A stretch of 64,000 nucleotides of DNA from Diacronema lutheri (GCA_019448385.1 JAGTXO010000043.1:42501-106500), one strand, 5' to 3'; positions 47,492 to 57,872 are shown, counted from the first letter of the stretch. The notes: a model not told the origin generated them from the letters alone. Translations and numbers: made by a program.

Positions 47492-49369
47492 CTATGTGCT
47501 CTCGCCGTAGCCCGCCTGGGACGTCCGCTGCGCGACCAGCACGTCCTCGTTGCTGCTGCCGTTCGAGGGGCGCGCGCCCTTGCCGCGGAAGAGCACGTCC
47601 GCCGGGCTCTGCACGGTCGTCGCCGCCATCGCCGAGCCCGCCGCGCGCAGCAGCGCGGCGAGGCCGGCGCACGCAAGCGAGATCTTCCCGGCTACGTTCT
47701 GCAGCAGCGTGCGCACCACGACGAGTGCGAGCGCGGACGCGACGGTGAGGGCGGTGGCGACGAGGACGGCCTGCAGCGCGCGGTCGCGCCGCTTGCGACG
47801 CGCCACCTGCGTGAACGTCACCTCGTCGTTCTGCAGCATCGCAATCGTGTTGGGCGCGAAGACGCGCGGCGCCACTTTTGCGCAGAGCCCGTCGAGGATG
47901 AGCGGCAGCACGAACGAGGCAAAGCCGCGCCAGCCGGGGCGGTCGAGGCCGCGCGAGATGCGGACGAGCGCCGCCGCGTCCGCCGCGCGCCGCGCGCTGA
48001 ACTCGCGCAGCGCAGCGCCCAGCGCGCCGCCGCGCGCGCCGTCCCCGGCGCAGTCGCTGTGCTCGCCGTGCGCGCCACCCGCGGCGTCGCCGTCGGCGGC
48101 CGCGGCGGGCGCGACGGCGTCGAGGGCGTCGCGCAGCACGATGACGTCCTCGAAGGCGGAGTTGGCCCCCAGCCCAAAGTACGGCTTGACCGTGTGGATC
48201 GCGTCGCCGACGAGCGCGGCCGCGTGCGCATGGTGCAGGCGCGGCAGAACGGTTCGGAATGCGGGCAGGGTCGACGGTGGCTTCGCCGCGACAAGCGCCA
48301 CATCGTCGTCGGAGAGGAGCGGCGAGATCTGCGGCAGCGCGGCGTCGAGGAGCGCGCGTAGCTCGACCGCCGACGTGTCCGCCGCGGCGAGCGGGTCGGC
48401 CGCGCGCATGAGCAGCACGCCACAGTATGCGCCGTCTGCGCCGGCGGGGAGGGCGTCAAAGTTGATCCGGCCGTCGGCCGTCCGCGCGGAGTAGTTGACG
48501 TCGCCGCGCCAGCCGGCGGCGAGGGGAAACCGGAGCGGAATCGTCTTGTACACCCGCGCGTTGTCGTCCTCGTACCGCACGATGCGGAAGTCCGCCGACG
48601 CGTCCGCCATCGCTTGCGCGACCGCGCGCGCCGTGCCGTCGGCGCCGACGAGCAGCCGCGCGTGCACGGTCGTGCGCGCATGGGGCGCGCCGTCGGCGGG
48701 CGCGGCGCCGCCGCCGAGCGCAGGCCCCGCCGCCGCGCCTCGCGCGCCACCCACCTCGCGCAACTCGAGCTGCAGCGTCGCGCCGCGCCCGTCGGCCGCC
48801 CAGTCGACGCGCGCGCACTCGCAGCCGTGGTGCAGCGTCACCGCGCCGGCGTAACGCTCGGTCACGTGCGCGTGGAGCGCGCCGACGAGGCGGTCGCGCG
48901 CGATCACCTCCGTCGCAAACTTGCGGTCGACGAAGATCCGCTCCACGCCGTCCGGGTCGCCGCCCGGCGACCAGTCGCGCCGGCCGACGACGCGCGTCGT
49001 GAACCGCGACACGTCGTCCCAGCAGCCGAGCGCGCGGAGTGCTAGTTGGCCGCGGCCGCCAAGGCCGAGCAGGTAGAAACGAGCCGTCTCGGACCACACG
49101 CCCGCGTCGTCCGGAGCGGGCGGCGGCGCCAGCCGGTCGAAGACGTGGATGTCGCGCCAGCCGCGCCGCGCGAGCATGATCGCCGTCGCGAGGCCGGCCG
49201 GGCCGCCGCCGACTATCGCGGTCGCGGCGGCGGGCGGCGGCGATGCAAGCGCGGAGATTGTTACTGCACGGCCGCGCGCGGCGCGGCGCGGGGGCCCCGC
49301 GCCGCGCCGCCCGCCCCCGGCGATCGGGTGCGCGCTCGCGAGCAGTACGAGGCACGCGAGAATCCGCAT
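47492..49369 (-). CDS. FAD-dependent monooxygenase, kynurenine 3-monooxygenase-like
   Basis: 625 residues, single exon. After a signal peptide (MRILACLVLLASAHPIAGG) and a short basic linker comes the dinucleotide-binding AIVGGGPAGLATAIMLARRG (about residues 51-70), then LLVGADGTARAV (DG motif) and ALVGDAIHTVKPYFGLGANSAFEDV (the GD motif with the KPYFGxGxNSAxED form seen in KMO-like enzymes). A hydrophobic helix near 535-560 (AVLVATALTVASALALVVV) suggests membrane attachment, as in KMO. The class hydroxylates aromatic substrates with NADPH and O2. Whether kynurenine is the substrate cannot be decided; other algal FAD monooxygenases share these motifs. Convergent with glutaredoxin, divergent from the STAND gene. 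Confidence 0.78.
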   Translation of the reverse strand: MRILACLVLLASAHPIAGGGRRGAGPPRRAARGRAVTISALASPPPAAATAIVGGGPAGLATAIMLARRGWRDIHVFDRLAPPPAPDDAGVWSETARFYLLGLGGRGQLALRALGCWDDVSRFTTRVVGRRDWSPGGDPDGVERIFVDRKFATEVIARDRLVGALHAHVTERYAGAVTLHHGCECARVDWAADGRGATLQLELREVGGARGAAAGPALGGGAAPADGAPHARTTVHARLLVGADGTARAVAQAMADASADFRIVRYEDDNARVYKTIPLRFPLAAGWRGDVNYSARTADGRINFDALPAGADGAYCGVLLMRAADPLAAADTSAVELRALLDAALPQISPLLSDDDVALVAAKPPSTLPAFRTVLPRLHHAHAAALVGDAIHTVKPYFGLGANSAFEDVIVLRDALDAVAPAAAADGDAAGGAHGEHSDCAGDGARGGALGAALREFSARRAADAAALVRISRGLDRPGWRGFASFVLPLILDGLCAKVAPRVFAPNTIAMLQNDEVTFTQVARRKRRDRALQAVLVATALTVASALALVVVRTLLQNVAGKISLACAGLAALLRAAGSAMAATTVQSPADVLFRGKGARPSNGSSNEDVLVAQRTSQAGYGEST

Positions 49370-49538
49370 CGAGTCTGTACAGCGTGATGGAAAAGGTGCA
49401 CCAGGCCGCGATAAAAAGCAATCAATTTTATTATGAAAGCGGGGTGAAAGGTGAAGCAGGACGTGAAAAAGTGCCGCCCTGTTGGCTCATTCATTTGTCA
49501 CCTTTTTCCGCCGGTGCAATAATTGGCCGGTGGCCGTC
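49370..49538. promoter_or_regulatory. Divergent promoter region, 169 bp
   Basis: AT-rich interval between the monooxygenase and the STAND gene, with AAAAAGCAATCAATTTTATT near 49415-49434 and a CCTTTTTCCG stretch close to the plus-strand start. Confidence 0.5.
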
Positions 49539-52500
49539 ATGGCGGAGGTGGGGCACGTGCTGGACGCCCACGGTTTCACGGAGCTCGCGCGCCGGCTGGA
49601 GGGGGCGAGCGAGCCAGCGAGCCCCACCGAACTGGCGCGCATTGCACAGGCAATCGCCGACGGTGCGGCCGAGGGCGTGCGCTTCGCCAACGCGCTGCAT
49701 CGCGGCTCGCTCATCTCGCCACCCGTCCTCGCGCCGTGCGCGCTCGCCGTCTACGTCTCGTCGACGGTCGCCGACGTCGTGGTGGAACGCGGCGCGATCG
49801 AGGCGCAGCTGCTGCCTCGTTTGCGCGCCCTCGCGCGCGCGCGCGGCATCCGAATCGAGCTTGCGGACGTGCGCTGGCTCGGCTGCGCGCCCGACGAGGC
49901 GTTTGACGACGACCTCTGCCTGCGCACGCTCCGCTCGTGCGCCGCGACGTCGGAAGGCCTGTTCGCCGTGTCGCTTTGGAGCGCCGAGTATGGCGCACGC
50001 GTGCACGCGCGCGCGCTCGACGCGCGCTCGATCGCGCCGCTCCTCCTCCGCTTGTCGCCAGCGGAGCGCCGCCTCTTCGAGTCGGTGTACGAGCTCGACG
50101 CGAACGCCCTTCCGCCAACCCACGCGTACCGCGGCGGGGTCGCGGCCGAGGTGCGCGAGCGCGTGCGCCTGCTACTCGAGGCACGCTCGGAGGACGGCAT
50201 CGACGGCGCGTGGACCCACGCCGACCGGCACCGCGCCCTCGTCCGCTCGATCGCCGAAGCGGAGGCGGACACGGCGGTGCGCGCGGTTCGCCAGACGCTC
50301 CGCGCGGGCGACCTCGTGCGCGTTGCGTGGCTTCGGCACAGACCGGAGGCGGTGCGAGCAGGCGGCGGCGCGTCCGCGGCGACGGCTGTGGCCACGGCCT
50401 CGCTCGTCGGCGGCGACGCGGACGTGCCGCTGCGCACGCCCTCGCCGCCCGCCGACAGCAGCGGCCCGCTCCTGGCGCGCACACGATTGGCGCTGCAGCG
50501 GCGCGCGGCCAGGCCGAGTGTCGCGTCTGTAGCCGGCGGGCCGGAGCAGGGCGCGCTCGCGTGCCTTGGCCGCTGGCCGTCGCTAAGGCCGTCGGTGGCA
50601 ATGGTTGCGCTTTCCACCGCCCTTGCCGAGCCGGTCTGTTGCAACCTGGGAGCATCGCCAGCGGCGGGCGTTGGGGCGCTGGCCGCGCCCCGCCGCTTCC
50701 CGCGCCCGCGCGCGCGGCTCGCGCTGCCCGCCGTCGCCGCCAGCGCGTTCGCCAAGCTGTCGCGCATCGGCTACGGAAGCCCGCGCTCGCCGACACGATC
50801 GTCGCGAATGGCCCGCACCGTTACGGATGGCGTCGCGCAGGCCACCGTCGACTCACAGCCTTCGGCCGTCAACCGCATGCTGCACGGCGCGGTCTCGCCG
50901 CGGATCGCGCCGCTGCTCGCGAGCGGCGGGACGATCGGCCGCGCAGCGTTGGGCACGTTCGCGCTGCCATTCGCCGTGCGCACGTCGTGGAGCTCACGGC
51001 GAACGGCAGGGGATAGCGAGCAGCTCGGCGGCGCAAGCAGCGCCAACCGGCAGCAACGGATTGCGAGCGGCAAGGCCAAGTCCGCGTCCGCCGATTTTGG
51101 CCAAATCCTCGCGGCGCGCGCCGCCGCGCTGCGAGCGGCTGTCGACGCCAACGCGGCTGCCGGGTCGAGCGGGCCGCGCGACGCGGCGAGGCGCAAGCGG
51201 CTAACCGTCGCCGACCTGCAGCGCGACCCGCTCGAGCTCACGCACGAGGCGACCGCCGAGGAGGCGCGCGCCGCATTTGCACGCGCATCGGCGTCGGCGG
51301 ATACGCGCCAGTGGCTGTGGTCGCCGGGCGCGGCGCACGACGAGCCGCCGGGCGAGCGGCGCGAGTCGGCCACGCTGCGCCGCATGTCGCCGTCGCCGCT
51401 GCCGTCGTGCGCGCTTTTGTCCGCGCTTTCGCCAGCGCCCTGGCCATCGACCTCAGCCTCGCCATCAGTGTACGCGCTGCGCTCGCAGCCGCCCGCGCTC
51501 CGCTGCCTTTCGCCACCGCTGCCACCCCCGCCGTGGGCGCAGGCGATGGATTCGTCCGCATGCGCGCACGCGCACAGCGAGGCGCGACCCGTCGTTGAGG
51601 CCGCCGCGGCCGCGAGCTTGTCGCTGCCGCCGCCGCCGCCGCGGCGCGGCGTGGCCGGCAGCAGCGCGCAGCACGGCGTGAGCACGGTGACGGTGACGGA
51701 CGGCACCGCCGCCAACGCGACGAACGTTGCCGACGCGCAGCGCGGCGGCGGCGCCGTCGACGGCGTGTCGGCGCGCGACCGCGCCGCGCCGCGGCTGAGC
51801 GCGTCGAGCGCGGAGCGCGCGCGCGAGAGCCACGGGCGGCAGTCGCCGCAGACTGGCGCATCCGCCGCCGACGGGCGGCAGCTCGTCGAAGCGCAGCGGC
51901 TCGTCGAAGCGCAGCTCGCCGCCCACCTCGGGCTGCCGAGCGCGCAGGCCGCCATGCTGCACGCGCGCTTCACGTCGGAGCGCGGTTTGTTCGCGAGTGC
52001 ACTCGGGGCGCTTGGGCCGGCAGGCTGGGCGTGCGAATACGAGCGGCCATCCGGCGCGCTCGCCGCCGACGGCAGTGGCGGCGGCGGCGGCGGTGGCCGT
52101 GCGCTCGGCGGCGCGCGCCGCGCCGGCGCGCACGCAGCTCGTGGTCCCAACGCGCTGCACGACCTCGAGGCGCTGCTCTGCGCGCAGCTCGACGCCCTCG
52201 ACCTCCGCGCGCGCGCGCGCGCGCGTGCGCTCTCGCGCGCGCTCGGCGTGGGGGCGCACGACGCTGCGGATTGGACCGCGCACGCGGCGCGCGCGCGCTC
52301 GCTCGCTGCGCGCTTTGACGGCCGGCGCGCGGAGGTCGACGCGATCGTGGGCGCGACGACGGGCGTGCTCGCGCTCTGCGCCGCGCCCGGGCACGGCACG
52401 TCTGCGCTGCTCGCGCGCGCGGCGTGCGATCTGTCCGCGCGTGGCGTCGCCGTGCTCTACCGGCGCGTGGGCGGCAGCGCGGGCTGCCGGACAGTGCGGT

Positions 52501-55500
52501 CGGCGGTTGCGTCCGTGTGCGAGCAGTGGCGCGCGATCGCGCGCTCGGCTCGGCCGTACGCCAGCCTGCACGCGGCGACGCAGTCGATGGGCGCGTCCGA
52601 CATGCTCGTTGCCATCGTGCTTGACGGCCTCGACGAGAGCGACGACGACAGGCGGGGTGCGGGGTGGGACTGGCTGTTGCCGCGCGAGGCCGCGTTCGTG
52701 CCGCACAACGTGCGCTTCGTGCTCTCGCTGCTACCGCGTGCGCATGCGCGCGCGAGCGGCGCGTGGACACACCTGCACGCCTCCGGCGCGATCTCGCTCG
52801 ACGTCGGCCGCCTCTCGCCCGCCGACGCGGAGGCGGTTGTCGCCGGCACGCTCGCGCGCGCGGCGCGCAGCGTGACGGCCGAGCAGCGCGCGGTGCTCCG
52901 CGCGGCGCTCGGCCCGATCCCGTCGGCGCTGCACGCGGCGCTCGCTGCGCGCGCCGCGTGCCGCTGGAGCTCGCGCCTGCCGCCCGCCGCGTGCGCCGCG
53001 ACGCTCGGCGCCGACGCGGCGACGTGCATCCACCTCGAGTTTGCGCGCGTCGAGGCGGCGCATGGTGTGCCGCTCGCGCGCGCGGCGTTCGGGCTCATCG
53101 CGGTCTCGCGCCGCGGCCTCTCGCTCGCCGAGCTGCTCGACGTGCTCTCGCTCGACGACGCGCTGCTCGCGCGCCTCTACGCGCGCGCACCGCCGCCGTC
53201 GCCTGACGGCCTTCGCGCCCCGTCGGGCGCCGTGCGCGCGCTGCTCGAGGATGCGAGCTCGCTCCTCGAAGATGAGGAGCCGGCGGTGGTGCGCGAGCTG
53301 TCGGCGCCGGTGCTCGCCCTCGGCGTGTGCGGTGGCGTGCTCCGCTGGGCGAGCCGCTCCGTGCGCGCCGTCGCCGTCGAGCGCTACGCGCACGACGCGA
53401 ACATCGACACGCTCATCGACTTCTGGGCCGGCACGTGGGCGACGCTGGCGGGCGTCGGCGCGCGCGGCGCGGCGCCACAGCCGCAGCCGCAGCCAAAGCC
53501 GCCCGCGCGACTGCGCGCGCGCTCCGCGTCCGGCCGCTGCGGCCTCGGCTGCGGCTGCGGCTGCGGCGGCGGCTGCGGCGGCGGCTGCGGCGGCGCATCG
53601 TCGCCGTCGGCCGGCGGCGCGCGCGCGTTCCGGCGCGCGCGCTCGCACGGCCGCGCGCTCAGGGGTGCGGCCGGCGTCTGGGCGCCGCCCGTCCGCGCCG
53701 CTGGCGGCAGCGCCGACGATGAAGCCGCCGCCGAAGCCGCCGCCGACGGCGGCGCCGACGGCGACCGGCGCGCGGCGCGCGCGCCGGCCGCGACGTGCGA
53801 AGCGGCGGCGATCGACCGCGTCACGCACCCGCCGCACGCGCGCGGCCTCGCGCCGCAGCCCGTGCTGCTGCGCGGCCGACTGGCGCGGCGCGGCGCCGAC
53901 TCGGCCGTCGTGAACGCGCGTAGGCTTGACGAGCTCGCGTTCCTCCTCCTCGCGCATGGCCGGCACGCGTCGGCGGCGTGCGAGTTGTCGCAGTCGCTCG
54001 AGTACGTCGAGGCGAGGCTGCGCGTGGGGCAGGGCGACAGCCTCGTGCGGGAGCTCTCGCGCGCGGCGGTGAGCGCGGCGGAGAGCGCGCCGCGCCTCGC
54101 CGAGCGCTGCCGGCAGATGCTCCGCATTCTGCGCGCGCACGCGCCCGAGCTCGAATCGCGGCCCGAGCAGCTTCTCAGCTGCGCTCTCAGCGCGCCGCCG
54201 CTCTCGCAGTGGGCGAGCGAGGCCGCCGCGCGGCGCGCGCGCGGGCCCAAGCCGAGCGACGCGCCGCTCGGCTGGGCGCGCGCGCGCATCGCGTCGCTTG
54301 CGCTGCCGCGCGCGAGCGCCGACGACGCGCTCGAGATCGTGCTGTGCGGGCACGTTGGCGCTGTCGACGCCGTGTGCGCGAGCGCGGACGGGCAGCGTGC
54401 CTTCTCGGCCGGCGAGGACAGGACTGTGCGCGTGTGGTCGCTCGCGAGCGGCGAGTGCGAGCGCGTGCTGCGCGGGCACGAGCGCGATGTCACGTCAGTT
54501 TCGGCAGACGGCGCGGGCGACGTGGTCGCGTCCGGCTCGTACGACCGGACTGTCCGGCTGTGGCGCGTGCGCTCGGCGTCGCAATTGCTCGAGCCCTTCG
54601 TGCACCCACGCACCGTGCGAGCGGTCACGCTCTCCGTCGACTGCACCCTCCTCGCGAGCGGCTGTGACGATGGCGCCGTGCGCACGTGGGCGCTGCCCGA
54701 CGGCGTGCAGGCGCGCGTCATCGCCGCGCACGACTCGTGGGTGCGCGCGCTCGCGCTCTCCGCCGATCGCCGCCTGCTCGTGAGCGGCGGGAACGACGGG
54801 CTCGTCGGCGTGTGGCGTGTGGCCGACGGCAGCCGCGTGCACGCGCTCAACGGCCACTCGCGCGAGGTGCGCTCTGTGGCCCTCTCGCTCAGCGGCCGCC
54901 ACATCGTCTCCACGTCCGGCGGGCGCACGACGCGCGTGTGGGCGGTCGACACGGGCGCGTGCACGCTTGTCGAGACGGGCGGGCTCCGCCCGACGTGCGC
55001 TGCGTTTGTCAGCGCGCGCGCCGCCGCTGGCGGCGGCGGCGGCGGCGGCGGCAGCAGCGGCGGCGCGGCCGCCGGCACGGCCGGCAGCGTGCTCGACGCG
55101 CGGCGTGGCCGCACGGCCAGCGCGGACGCGGAACTCGACATGTTCATCGCGCTCAGCTGCTCGACAGACCACACGGTGCGCATCGTCGCCGTCGCGTCGG
55201 GCGAGTGGGTGCGCGTCCTCGAGGGCCACACCAAGCCGCCCATCGCGCTCGCGAGCACGGCGGACGGGCGGACGCTCCTCAGCGCCGGCGGCGACGGCAC
55301 CGTGCGCGTGTGGGACGCGACGCACCGTGGCGGCGTGCGCCGCGCGGAAGGTCATACCAACTGGGTGTGGGCGGTAGGCATCTCCGCGGACGGGCGGCGT
55401 GTTGCGAGCGCGGGCGCCGATGGCACCGTGCGCGTGTGGGACGCGCTCAGCGGCGCGTGCGAGCGCACGCTCGCCGGCGCGCATGCCGACGGCGTGCGCG

Positions 55501-56564
55501 CGCTCGCCATCAGCGCCGACGGGCGGCGAATTGCGAGCGGCGGCATGGACGGCTTCGTCAAGCTGTGGAGTGCGCGCACGGGTAAGTGCGAGATGGCGGT
55601 GGGCAGCGGTGCCGCGCAGGTGGCAGTGCGAGCGCAGCCGCCGGCGGCGGGCGCGGCCGTGCCGGTGCCGACGCTCGAGCGCTTCGCCGGCGTGGCCGCC
55701 GCCGCCGGCTGCGGGGAGCCGGCGGCCGTTGGCACCGCCAGCACCGCCGCGCGTGCCGACGCGCCGTCGTCGGCGGCCACGGGCCGCTCGCTCGTGGGGC
55801 AGAGCCTCTCGTCGCTCGCCTTCTCCGCCGACGGCGCGCTCCTCGCGTGCGCGCACGACGACGGCCGGCTGCTGCTCGTCGACGCGGCGAGCGGCGTGCG
55901 CATCGGCGCGCCGTTGCACGCGCAGCATGGGGTCACACCATGCGCATCGCTCTCAAAGGACGGGCGCGTGCTCCTCAGCGGCGGGCACGACCGCGCGATC
56001 TGCGTGTGGGACGCGCGCGCGCGCGTGCTCGTGCGCACGCTCCGCTCGCACACGGACCACGTGCTGTGCGTCGACGCGGGCGTGGACGGCTCGTCGCTCG
56101 TGAGCGGAAGCGCGGACGGCATGCTGCTCCTCTGGCAGGCGGCCCGAGGCGACCAGCCGCGCGCCCTGCGTGGCCACCGCGCCGCCGTGTACGCCGTCGC
56201 GCGCACCGCCGACGGCGTGACGATCGTGAGCGCGTCCGCTGACCTGACCGCGCGCGTGTGGAGCGCGGTGTCAGGCGCGTGCGAGCGCGTGCTCGAGGGC
56301 CACAGTCAGTGGGTCGTCGCCGTCGCGGTCAGCGCGGACGGCTCGACGATCGCGACGGGCTCGATCGACAACACGGTGCGCGTATGGACGTGGGCCGACG
56401 ATGGCGATGCGGACGGGCCGCCGCCGCCGCTCCTGCGCGAGGCCGACCGTTCGTCCGAGCGCGCGCAGCAGCAGCACCAGCCGGCCGATCGCAACCGCCG
56501 CGCGCGCCTCGGCCGCGCCCTCGCGCGTACGCTCGGCGCGCTGAGCGGCGGGCGCGAGCGGTGA
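49539..56564 (+). CDS. STAND NTPase: DUF4062, NACHT and WD40 repeats (NWD1/NPHP3-like)
   Basis: 2341 residues in a single frame. Residues about 63-190 match DUF4062 (LAVYVSSTVADVVVERGAIE, IELADVRWLGC, LFAVSLWSAEYG). A long Ser/Pro-rich linker follows. Residues about 925-1260 are a NACHT-type NTPase: ALCAAPGHGTSALLARAAC sits at the Walker A position but lacks the Lys (Thr instead), while AIVLDGLDESDD is an intact Walker B, and winged-helix-like parts follow. Residues about 1600-2285 contain about 13 WD40 repeats (for example DRTVRVWSLASG, DNTVRVWTW). In other organisms such proteins sense ligands through the WD40 fan and oligomerise via the NTPase. The partner here is unknown. I start at the ATG 49539; a longer frame has only TTG. 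Confidence 0.88.
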   Translation: MAEVGHVLDAHGFTELARRLEGASEPASPTELARIAQAIADGAAEGVRFANALHRGSLISPPVLAPCALAVYVSSTVADVVVERGAIEAQLLPRLRALARARGIRIELADVRWLGCAPDEAFDDDLCLRTLRSCAATSEGLFAVSLWSAEYGARVHARALDARSIAPLLLRLSPAERRLFESVYELDANALPPTHAYRGGVAAEVRERVRLLLEARSEDGIDGAWTHADRHRALVRSIAEAEADTAVRAVRQTLRAGDLVRVAWLRHRPEAVRAGGGASAATAVATASLVGGDADVPLRTPSPPADSSGPLLARTRLALQRRAARPSVASVAGGPEQGALACLGRWPSLRPSVAMVALSTALAEPVCCNLGASPAAGVGALAAPRRFPRPRARLALPAVAASAFAKLSRIGYGSPRSPTRSSRMARTVTDGVAQATVDSQPSAVNRMLHGAVSPRIAPLLASGGTIGRAALGTFALPFAVRTSWSSRRTAGDSEQLGGASSANRQQRIASGKAKSASADFGQILAARAAALRAAVDANAAAGSSGPRDAARRKRLTVADLQRDPLELTHEATAEEARAAFARASASADTRQWLWSPGAAHDEPPGERRESATLRRMSPSPLPSCALLSALSPAPWPSTSASPSVYALRSQPPALRCLSPPLPPPPWAQAMDSSACAHAHSEARPVVEAAAAASLSLPPPPPRRGVAGSSAQHGVSTVTVTDGTAANATNVADAQRGGGAVDGVSARDRAAPRLSASSAERARESHGRQSPQTGASAADGRQLVEAQRLVEAQLAAHLGLPSAQAAMLHARFTSERGLFASALGALGPAGWACEYERPSGALAADGSGGGGGGGRALGGARRAGAHAARGPNALHDLEALLCAQLDALDLRARARARALSRALGVGAHDAADWTAHAARARSLAARFDGRRAEVDAIVGATTGVLALCAAPGHGTSALLARAACDLSARGVAVLYRRVGGSAGCRTVRSAVASVCEQWRAIARSARPYASLHAATQSMGASDMLVAIVLDGLDESDDDRRGAGWDWLLPREAAFVPHNVRFVLSLLPRAHARASGAWTHLHASGAISLDVGRLSPADAEAVVAGTLARAARSVTAEQRAVLRAALGPIPSALHAALAARAACRWSSRLPPAACAATLGADAATCIHLEFARVEAAHGVPLARAAFGLIAVSRRGLSLAELLDVLSLDDALLARLYARAPPPSPDGLRAPSGAVRALLEDASSLLEDEEPAVVRELSAPVLALGVCGGVLRWASRSVRAVAVERYAHDANIDTLIDFWAGTWATLAGVGARGAAPQPQPQPKPPARLRARSASGRCGLGCGCGCGGGCGGGCGGASSPSAGGARAFRRARSHGRALRGAAGVWAPPVRAAGGSADDEAAAEAAADGGADGDRRAARAPAATCEAAAIDRVTHPPHARGLAPQPVLLRGRLARRGADSAVVNARRLDELAFLLLAHGRHASAACELSQSLEYVEARLRVGQGDSLVRELSRAAVSAAESAPRLAERCRQMLRILRAHAPELESRPEQLLSCALSAPPLSQWASEAAARRARGPKPSDAPLGWARARIASLALPRASADDALEIVLCGHVGAVDAVCASADGQRAFSAGEDRTVRVWSLASGECERVLRGHERDVTSVSADGAGDVVASGSYDRTVRLWRVRSASQLLEPFVHPRTVRAVTLSVDCTLLASGCDDGAVRTWALPDGVQARVIAAHDSWVRALALSADRRLLVSGGNDGLVGVWRVADGSRVHALNGHSREVRSVALSLSGRHIVSTSGGRTTRVWAVDTGACTLVETGGLRPTCAAFVSARAAAGGGGGGGGSSGGAAAGTAGSVLDARRGRTASADAELDMFIALSCSTDHTVRIVAVASGEWVRVLEGHTKPPIALASTADGRTLLSAGGDGTVRVWDATHRGGVRRAEGHTNWVWAVGISADGRRVASAGADGTVRVWDALSGACERTLAGAHADGVRALAISADGRRIASGGMDGFVKLWSARTGKCEMAVGSGAAQVAVRAQPPAAGAAVPVPTLERFAGVAAAAGCGEPAAVGTASTAARADAPSSAATGRSLVGQSLSSLAFSADGALLACAHDDGRLLLVDAASGVRIGAPLHAQHGVTPCASLSKDGRVLLSGGHDRAICVWDARARVLVRTLRSHTDHVLCVDAGVDGSSLVSGSADGMLLLWQAARGDQPRALRGHRAAVYAVARTADGVTIVSASADLTARVWSAVSGACERVLEGHSQWVVAVAVSADGSTIATGSIDNTVRVWTWADDGDADGPPPPLLREADRSSERAQQQHQPADRNRRARLGRALARTLGALSGGRER

Positions 56565-56596
56565 GGCCGTGAGGGCAGGCTTGCACGTGCCGGGAA

Positions 56597-56621
56597 GGGG
56601 GGGGGGGGGGGGGGGGGGGGG
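56597..56621. repeat. Homopolymer run of 25 G
   Basis: Lies in the 132-bp gap between the STAND gene stop and the carrier gene start. It separates a 3' region from a following promoter on the same strand. Confidence 0.85.
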
Positions 56622-56696
56622 TACATACTCAGTCAGCGCTTCAGTCAGTCAGAACTCAGAAGGGAACGGAGTGTTGTCTCAGTCAAACGTCGATCC

Positions 56697-57872
56697 ATGG
56701 CGACGTCCTTGGTGGACGCGCCCACCGAGGGGTGGAGTCCACCCACGGCGCGGAGTTCACCCACGGAGACCACCTCCGTCGACGCGCCGCCGACCTCGCG
56801 GTGTCGTTCGTCCACGGAGGCGCCGCCGGCCGCGTCCACGGAGGCGCCGCCGGCCGCCCGCCCGCCGACGACGCTCGCGCCCACGATGGACGCGCGCCCG
56901 AGCGCGCGCCTGCCGACCGCGCTCGCGAGCGCGGGCGCGCTTGCGCTCGCCCTGGCGGTGCGCGCGCTAGGCAGCGGGCTGGTGCGCGCGTCGCTTGCGC
57001 GCGCGTGCCGCGTGGGGCTGTCCAACGGCCTTCACGGCGCGCTCGCAGGCGTCGTGCAAGTCGTGCTCCTGATGTGGCTGCGCACGACGATGAACTTCCA
57101 GTACGCAAAGGGGACGGGGCTGCGCCAGACGGTGCGAATGCTGTGGTATGAAGGCGGGGTGCTCCGCTTCTACCAGGGCTTCTGGTTCGCCATCATCCAG
57201 GCGCCGCTCACACGCTTTGGCGACGTCGCAGCCAACGAGGGCGTGCGCAGCCTCTTCGCCGGCTCGCCGACGCTCGCCGCGCTGCCGACGAGCGCGCGCT
57301 CGCTCGTCGTATCGGCGCTCGCGGTGGGTTTCCGCCTGCTCATCCACCCGCTCGACAGCGTCAAGACGAACATGCAGATCTACGGCCCCGCCGCGCACGC
57401 AGAGCTCGTCGCGCGCGTGAAAGCGCACGGGCCTCGTGTGCTCTTTGACGGTTGCGCGGCGGGCACCGTCTCCAATTTTATTGGGCACGTGCCGTATTGG
57501 ATCACGTACAACGCGATCGCGCCGTACGCGCACGACCGACCGCTGCTCCTCGCCGCGTGCGCCCTCGCCGCGACGTGCGTCTCCGACTGCTTTGCGAACA
57601 CGTTCCGCGTTCTCAAGACGGCGCGGCAGACGATGCGCGGCGCGCGCTCGTACGTCGAGGTGGCACGCGAGATCGTGCGGACGGACGGCGTGCGCGGGCT
57701 CCTCGGTCGCGCGCTGTTCACGCGGATGGTGACCAACTCGGTGCAGGCGGTCGTCTTCACCCTCGTGCTGCGCTGGTTGAGGCCCGCCGCCGGTGGGGGC
57801 GGCGGCGCGGCGGGGGCGGGCAGCGGATCGGGAGCACGGCACGGGCGTTCTGCTCTTCGAGGGCACAACTGA
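56697..57872 (+). CDS. Mitochondrial-carrier-family (SLC25-like) protein, divergent
   Basis: 391 residues. Residues 1-70 are a Thr/Pro/Ser-rich N-terminus with a short internal duplication (EAPPAA). From about 110 the six-helix carrier pattern appears: GLHGALAGVVQVVLLMWLRT, LWYEGGVLRFYQGF, LLIHPLDSVKTNMQIYG (the best PxDxxK signature), LFDGCAAGTVSNFIGHVPY, SDCFANTFRVLKTARQ and TDGVRGLLGRALFTRMVTN. The first and third signatures are degenerate (no PxD), as in atypical carriers. Carriers exchange small metabolites across organelle membranes. The substrate is unknown and a non-mitochondrial membrane is possible. Convergent with the thioesterase gene; stops are 39 bp apart. Confidence 0.8.
   Translation: MATSLVDAPTEGWSPPTARSSPTETTSVDAPPTSRCRSSTEAPPAASTEAPPAARPPTTLAPTMDARPSARLPTALASAGALALALAVRALGSGLVRASLARACRVGLSNGLHGALAGVVQVVLLMWLRTTMNFQYAKGTGLRQTVRMLWYEGGVLRFYQGFWFAIIQAPLTRFGDVAANEGVRSLFAGSPTLAALPTSARSLVVSALAVGFRLLIHPLDSVKTNMQIYGPAAHAELVARVKAHGPRVLFDGCAAGTVSNFIGHVPYWITYNAIAPYAHDRPLLLAACALAATCVSDCFANTFRVLKTARQTMRGARSYVEVAREIVRTDGVRGLLGRALFTRMVTNSVQAVVFTLVLRWLRPAAGGGGGAAGAGSGSGARHGRSALRGHN

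Noticed and set aside
53384-55928. Large minus-strand open frames opposite the WD40 region
   Set aside because: The plus strand encodes regular WD40 repeats; the minus frames mirror them and have no independent domain.
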